Positions 58,283-64,000 of a stretch of DNA of 64,000 nucleotides are shown piece after piece. The stretch's first letter is position 1, and each line of letters starts with the position of its first letter. The DNA comes from Costus lasius (Eukaryota > Streptophyta > Magnoliopsida > Zingiberales > Costaceae), in contig CM050448.1 of assembly GCA_027563935.2 (NCBI GenBank), forward strand, positions 65,151,843 through 65,215,842. Reading direction: 5' to 3'. Below the pieces are notes generated by a model that had not been told where the DNA came from, did not search any database, and worked only from the letters and a program-made list of their open reading frames with translations. A program made the position numbers and the translations under genes.

Positions 58283-59045
58283 CACCACATTAATGATCTA
58301 GAATTTAAATAAAAATAAATCTAAATAAAGAAAACCAATGCATCAAAAGGGATTCATCCGCATGTACAGATTGCCTCGTCTCAGAGTGCAATCCAGTACT
58401 TAATCACAATAATTCCCTATCATGGCAATTGTCGTAATTAAGCCCCTTAAGTTCTGTGACAAATTATAAAAATTCTTCGAGTGAATTCAATCTACTCTTG
58501 TGATTGAAAACACAAGTTTGAAAAGAATAGTTCCGACGCGCGATTCATCTCTCAATTTGTCTCGTAACGTCTAAAACGCATAAACACTTGGCTAGAGTAA
58601 ATATACGAAGTAAAATGCAATTCTGATCAAATCGACACATTAAAATTCTTAAACAAAGATGAATTTCATGGTTAAATTCATAGAATCATCAACGGGCTAT
58701 GCCTGAGTCCCAAAATAAGAGTTGAAGCTAACATGTTTATGATGAATGTTGATCACAAGATGTATGTAATCTTTCAATTTTGACATGAAAAACTCAAACA
58801 AATCACAAGAAAATACTAAGAGATCAAGAGTCATTCTTCTCTTTGATTAGGAGATAAAGATCGAACTAATTCCTTCCCTCTTCATGTGATCCTTGCTTTG
58901 GAAATCGCCAAAACTAAGTTTTTTCCCTAGCTGCCACCTTTGCCAAAATTCATTTAAAAAGGTTCTCTCTAATTCGGTCCAAAATCTTTCTTTATAGTTC
59001 AATCCATGTGGGAACCTTTTAGGAAGGTGCAGGGAACCCCTTTCA
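58283..59045. other. Decayed gypsy-LTR-like sequence
   Basis: Phrases such as TGCCTGAGTCCCAAAATAAG followed by AGTTGAAGCTAACATG recall the TCCCAAGAGTAATTTAAGCTAGCATGG segment of A and B LTRs, and GATTCATCTCTCAATTTGTCTC recalls another part. The similarity is patchy; no gene is visible. C4 and C3 flank it. Confidence 0.4.
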
Positions 59046-60698
59046 TGAGGGGTGCGAAACCCTAAAGTGGCGCAACATGATAGGCAGCGGATTCAAGGGT
59101 CGAAGAGCATGCATTATATGATCAACTTTCGAAACATGAATAGAGAAGATGCGATTCATACCATAGCCATTTCAAGATGGCGCCTTGGAAGCAAGAGAAC
59201 AACGAAGGTCTCCTCCAAATCGTCACACACAAGATGAGCGACGGCTTGCTTCTTGTCGTCCCTTGTGCTAGCAAGGATCGTCCAAGATGTCTTTGATCGA
59301 AAGGAAAGGGATGGAGATGTCGATCTCTCTTGGCCGAATCTTCCTCTATGCTTCAAGTTGTCGCCGCACACCACAAGGTGTCAAGAGGAATGAGTTTGAG
59401 TGACGAGAATAGAGAACCCTCTATTCGAACGTGAGCCATCTCCAAGTGGAGATCATGGTTACTAAAAATAGCAACCACTCATCGCTCCAATGTTCACGCC
59501 AAGTGAACATGTCGCCACGCCTTGAACCATGCGCTCATTTCATGAGCTGGTTCAATTTGGTTCGGTTTAAGAAGCAATCAAGCCAAGCAATCAAGTCTAG
59601 ATCTCAAATAAACCCTAAGGCTCCAGATCTAACCGTTGATCCCTTGATGCTTCTGATCTCACCGATCTAGCATCTATTCTCTCGATCGAAGCTTACCGAT
59701 CTCAAGCCCTAATCAATCAAACATGATCAGACCAGATCTCACTTACAATCAGAGATCAAATCCCTTTAAACTGAACTTAAACAATTCAGTCCACACGATC
59801 TGACTTAAGTAAGCCATATCATCAAATTGTGCGACCCTGAGGGTTTCCTTTAAATGTCGGTAACGATAACTCACGTCATCACGATCAGTGAGGGGTATCT
59901 AGCAACACATCACTGTCTCCCGATATAAAGAAAAGAGTCTTCCAAGACTACACCCAAAAACAGCACAAGTGTGAATCAACTCACTAGGCATGCATATTTC
60001 CTTTGCCACTGGATGTTCTTATTGGACAAGCGTGTCAAGCTTGTAACTCCAATATGACGAGCATGATTAGAACAGATGAACACTGTCACCTGGGTATGGC
60101 CATACACTTTCTCAATCATCTCATCCAGGGGGCCCCTTTAGAACATCACACTCCTTAAACAAGGAGACGGCAATCCTTTATCTATCATTAGTGCCCTAAC
60201 CTGATTCAAGCTCACCATCCAAGATAGTCTATAATCATTATGTTTCAAATGATATTGAACTACCTCAAAACAATGACAATCATCATTTAGAAAACACAAG
60301 TGATCTCAAGTCAAAGGAAATGTGCCACTTGTCGCAATCAAGGATTATTCACATTGTGACAAGCAACTGAATATCCTAGTAGGGTCTGTCCAGTACATCC
60401 AATGTACCCATGAGTCTACATCTTATTCCATGCTCGAAGCATCCTATAAGATTAGAACACATATTAGTCTCAATCATATCAAGGCTGTCTCATGTTCACC
60501 AAGATATTTCGACTAAGGACTTTACTGCATGTCAGCCTAGCTGAACAGCTTTGAGACATTATTCAGAAGTACACTTATTACAGCAGACAAGGTAACAACC
60601 TGAATAACAACCATGCCTTTATAAACATAAGAGTTTATTACATGATACTGATACAATCCCAAGGCCTCAAACATTAGGCTTAAGGGCATACCCCAACA
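59046..60698 (-). repeat. 3' LTR of C3
   Basis: Plus-strand ends TGAGGGGTGCGAAACCC and ATACCCCAACA, 1653 bp. It is homologous to the C2 LTR but diverged over its left third, so it is a separate subfamily copy. The left end is inferred by alignment to C2; the target duplication cannot be checked. Confidence 0.83.
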
Positions 60699-60718
60699 AT
60701 CTCCCACTTGCACTTAAT

Positions 60719-61057
60719 CTAATGGTTGAGAAATCTCAAACCCATATTATTACAGTGCTTCTCATGCTTCTGCTGCGCCAGAGGCTTAGTAAGCGGGTCT
60801 GCCAGATTGTCATCTGTATGAACCTTGCAAACTTTGATCTCGCCACGATCAATGATCTCCCGGATCAAATGAAACCGTCTCTGTATGTGCTTAGACTTCT
60901 GGTGCGACCGTGGTTCCTTTGCCTGTGCGATTGCTCCAGTGTTATCACAGAAGATAACCAAAGGATCTGCACTCGAAGGAACAACACCAAGTTCTCTCAC
61001 GAACTTACGAATCCACACTGCCTCCTTGGATGCTTCCGAGGCTGCAACATACTCGGC
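60719..61057 (-). pseudogene. C3 pol: RNase H C-terminal part
   Basis: Frame with AEYVAASEASKEAVWIRKF, FCDNTGAIAQAKE and the terminal LRFLNH. It follows a TAA at about 61058-61060 that replaces the Glu codon of STTEAEY in the other copies (GAA to TAA). Confidence 0.9.
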
Positions 61058-63301
61058 TTATGTTGTGGAATCAGCAACAGTTGACTGTTTGAAACTCTTC
61101 CACACCACTGCTCCTCCATTCAAGCTAAAAACATAGCCTGATTGCGATCGGAAATCATCCTGGTCCGACTGGAACGAAGCGTCAGTATATCCTTCAATAC
61201 TGAGTTCTTCCTGACCACCATATATCAAGAACATATCTTTGGTCCTCCGCAGATATTTTAAAATGTTCTTGACCGCAATCCAGTGTGCCTGACCTGGATT
61301 ACTTTGGAACCGACTGGTCACGCTTAACCCGTAAGCGACGTCTGGGCGAGTACACAACATCGCATACATAATGGACCCAATAGCCGAAGCATAAGGCGTA
61401 TTGTCCATTTCATCCTTCTCAGTCTGTGTTTGTGGACACTGACTCTTCGAAAGATTCAGACCATGTCTGACTGGAAGATATCCTCTTTTAGAATTTTCTA
61501 AATGAAATCTCTCCAGGACTTTATCGATGTAAGTACTCTGGCACAACCCGAGAAGCCTCTTAGATCTATCCCTGTAGATCTTCACACCTAACACATAGGC
61601 TGCTTCTCCAAGATCTTTCATCTGGAAACATTTCCTTAACCATGCCTTAACCGCATGCATTTCAGGAATGTCATTTCCAATGATCAAGATGTCATCGACG
61701 TAGAGGACTAGGAAGGTAATTACGCTCCCACTAAACCTCTTATATACACACGGGTCATCCTCGTTCTTGATGAAACCAAATTCAGAGATTGATTCATCAA
61801 AACGAATATTCCAGCTTCTTGATGCTTGTTTAAGTCCATAAATAGACTTCTTTAATTTGCATATTTTATGACGATCTGATGGATTAGTGAAACCTTCTGG
61901 TTGTGTCATATACACATCCTCATCCAGATTTCCATTCAGGAAAGCTGTCTTCACATCCATTTGCCAAATCTCATAATCGTAATATGCAGCTATCGCGAAA
62001 AGAATCCGAATAGACTTAAACATAGCTACTGGTGAGAAAGTTTCATCATAATCTATCCCGTAGATTTGTTTGAAACCTTTCGCAACTAGCCTGCCTTTAT
62101 AGGTAACCACGTTACCATCCATGTCAATCTTCTTCTTGAAGATCCATTTACAGCCTATAGGGATAACTCCCGGAGGCGGATCAACCAAATCCCAGACTTG
62201 GTTATCTGACATGGAGTCCATCTCGGCTCGCATAGCTTCAAGCCATCTTGCTGACTCCGGTCCACTGACCGCATCCGCATAAGTGAGGGGTTCATCATGA
62301 TCAATGATGTAGACTCCGTCATAACGCTCAGGCTGTCGACGGATCCTTCCCGATCTACGCGGTTCCCGTGATATCTGAGCCTCAGGTTGTTCAATAACCT
62401 GATCTACCGGCTCAGGCTCATCCAACTGTGCTTGAGCACTTTGTCCTTCTTCTGGATTCTCATCCAACTTTATTTCTCTCCCACTGGCCTCTTGCAGAAG
62501 AAACTCCTTCTCAAGAAATATGGCCGTCCGAGCAACAAAAACCTTGTTCTCTTTGGGATCGTAGAAATAATAACCCTTAGTTTCCTTAGGGTAACCGACA
62601 AAGATACATTTGTCAGATCTGCTCTCTAGTTTCCCAGAGGCGAGCTTTTTGACATAAGCCTCGCAGCCCCAGATCCTGATAAATGTCAAGCTTGGCTGTT
62701 TCCCATACCATAACTCATATGGCGTCTTTGAAACGGCCTTGGATGGCACTCGGTTTAGTACCTTTGCAGCTGTCTCCAGTGCAAATCCCCAAAAGGAGTA
62801 AGGAAGAGTAGCCTGACTCATCATAGAACGAACCATATCAAGTAACGTTCTATTTCTCCTCTCGGACACACCATTCCATTGGGGTGTTCCTGGTGGAGTG
62901 AGCTGTGAGATAATCCCACACTCCTTCAGATAGTCAGTAAACTCATGACTTAGGTATTCTCCACCTCGATCAGAACGAAGTGCCTTGATATTTCGGCCTA
63001 GCTGATTCTGTACTTCATTTTTGAACTCTTTGAACTTGTCAAAAGATTCACTTTTATGTCTCATTAAATAGACATACCCGTATCTACTGAAATCATCAGT
63101 AAAGGTAATGAAGTACTGATAGCCACCTCTGGCATGTTTACTAAATGGCCCACACACATCACTGTGTATAAGGTCAAGTAAACCTGAAGCCCTTTGACCT
63201 TTGTTAGGAAAAGGTGACTTCGTCATTTTGCCCATTAAACAAGCCTTGCATGTATCAATCTCCTCATAGGAGAATGATCCCAGCAGTCCATGATCATGCA
63301 A
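61058..63301 (-). pseudogene. C3 pol: integrase, RT, RNase H start
   Basis: A 747-codon open stretch: integrase CKACLMGKMTK, HSDVCGPF, SDRGGEYLS, NGVSERRNR; reverse transcriptase WIFKKKID, DVKTAFLNG, YVDDILIIG; and RNase H start YTDASFQSD. It is bounded by nonsense codons, TAG at 63302-63304 (Lys in KKRIKRLHD of C1 and C2) and TAA at its end, but is otherwise undamaged. Confidence 0.93.
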
Positions 63302-64000
63302 CCGCTAAATGCGTTTCTTGTTAATATGGCCTAAACGACTATGCCATAGCAAGGTGCTGTCATCAGCATACTTGGCTTTCTTAATATCAATATTTTGTAT
63401 AGAACATTCCATGTCCAACATGAATAACCCATTGTTAATTGAACCAGTTGCATAAACAATATTATCTAAAGATAAAACACACTTTGAAATATTGCATTCA
63501 AAGGAAAATCCCTTCCTGACAAGAGCAGGAATAGAGATAATATTTTTAGTAGTACTGGGAACAAAGTAACAATTGTCTAGTTCCAATACAAGTCCAGATG
63601 GTAAAGAAATGAAATAGTCTCCTACAGCAACAGCAGCAACCCGTGCCCCGTTTCCAACGCGTAGGTCCACCTCATGCTGTCCCACCTGCCTTCTTCTCTT
63701 GAGTTCCTGTACATTTGAACAAATGTGAACTCCACATGCAGTGTCCAACACCCATGATATAGAAGAAGAAAACATGACCTCAGTCACAAAAATACCTGAG
63801 CCAGAAGCGAAGCTTCCCCTCTTATCTCCTTGGAGCGCTTTACAGTCCTTTTTCCAGTGACCTAGCTGGCCACAGTGGAAACATCTGTATTCCTTGGACC
63901 GCTTCACCTTTTGCTTCAGAGCCTTGCTGTAATTCTTGACAGGGGTCTTGCCCTTCTTCCCCTTCTTCTTGTTCCTTGAAGGAACCATTAAGACAGAGGT
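63302..64000 (-). pseudogene. C3 gag end, zinc knuckle and protease
   Basis: Runs off the window. Lys-rich gag tract (RNKKKGKKGK), CCHC knuckle CFHCGQLGHWKKDC, protease WVLDTACG and pre-integrase HSRLGHINKKRI up to the TAG at 63302-63304. Confidence 0.9.

Larger units (their letters stand above)
59046..64000 (-). mobile_element. Copia element C3, 3' part (continues past window)
   Basis: Third member of the C1/C2 family on the minus strand: 3' LTR 59046-60698, polypurine tract, RNase H, RT, integrase, protease and gag toward the window end. The 5' LTR lies outside. Protein sequence is closer to C2 than to C1 in the variable IEQPEAQ linker. Confidence 0.92.

Overview
The window is nuclear DNA of a flowering plant: LTR retrotransposons primed by plant tRNAs (initiator-Met type TGGTATCAGAGC sites and Asp-type TGGCGCYGTTGCCGGGGA sites), hAT transposons with 8-bp target duplications, and one intron-containing plant-type ubiquitin protease gene. 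The species cannot be told from the sequence. Roughly nine tenths of the window is transposable element. No rRNA, tRNA, CRISPR or prokaryotic feature was seen.

Left half (1-37.6 kb) is a deep nest, all boundaries read from LTR ends, terminal inverted repeats and target-site duplications (TSDs). An old Athila/Tat-like gypsy element B (minus strand; LTR about 35851-37560, gag to 34172) was entered by a younger gypsy array A (minus; LTRs at 1-2067, 30431-32522 and a truncated third copy ending at 34171). A carries a solo LTR of its own family in gag (27896-29853, TSD CCGCT), and a Ty1/copia element C1 (plus; 2621-23395) in its 3' part. C1 was split in its RNase H region by a second copia of the same family, C2 (minus; 9486-22295, TSD AAGGA). 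The 3' LTR of C2 was split by a hAT transposon (10125-13851, TSD ATCTCACC) with an apparently intact 712-residue transposase. The order is B > A > C1 > C2 > hAT.

Middle (37.6-49.1 kb): element D (plus; 37948-45386, TSD CTCAT) is a gypsy element with gag and protease but no reverse transcriptase, RNase H or integrase. It lies directly upstream of the only host gene recognised, a UBP20/21-like ubiquitin-specific protease (core exons 46082-48871). That gene has a one-base frame break in an A6 run and a probable GC-AG intron.

Right part (49.1-64 kb): AT-rich intergenic DNA, a 1.0-kb non-autonomous hAT element (51627-52634, TSD ATCACCAG), a complete but decayed short-LTR copia C4 (minus; 53020-58277, TSD GGTTT) inside LTR-like debris, and C3 (minus; from 59046 past the window end), a third member of the C1/C2 copia family with two nonsense codons.

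Most notable patterns: 15-bp palindromes spaced almost exactly 72 bp in the LTRs of A and B; GC-rich subterminal arrays on both hAT elements; two leader palindromes with a compensated base change in the C1/C2 copia family; and a three-LTR tandem in A. I did not find a convincing new gene system; the novelty is in element architecture.
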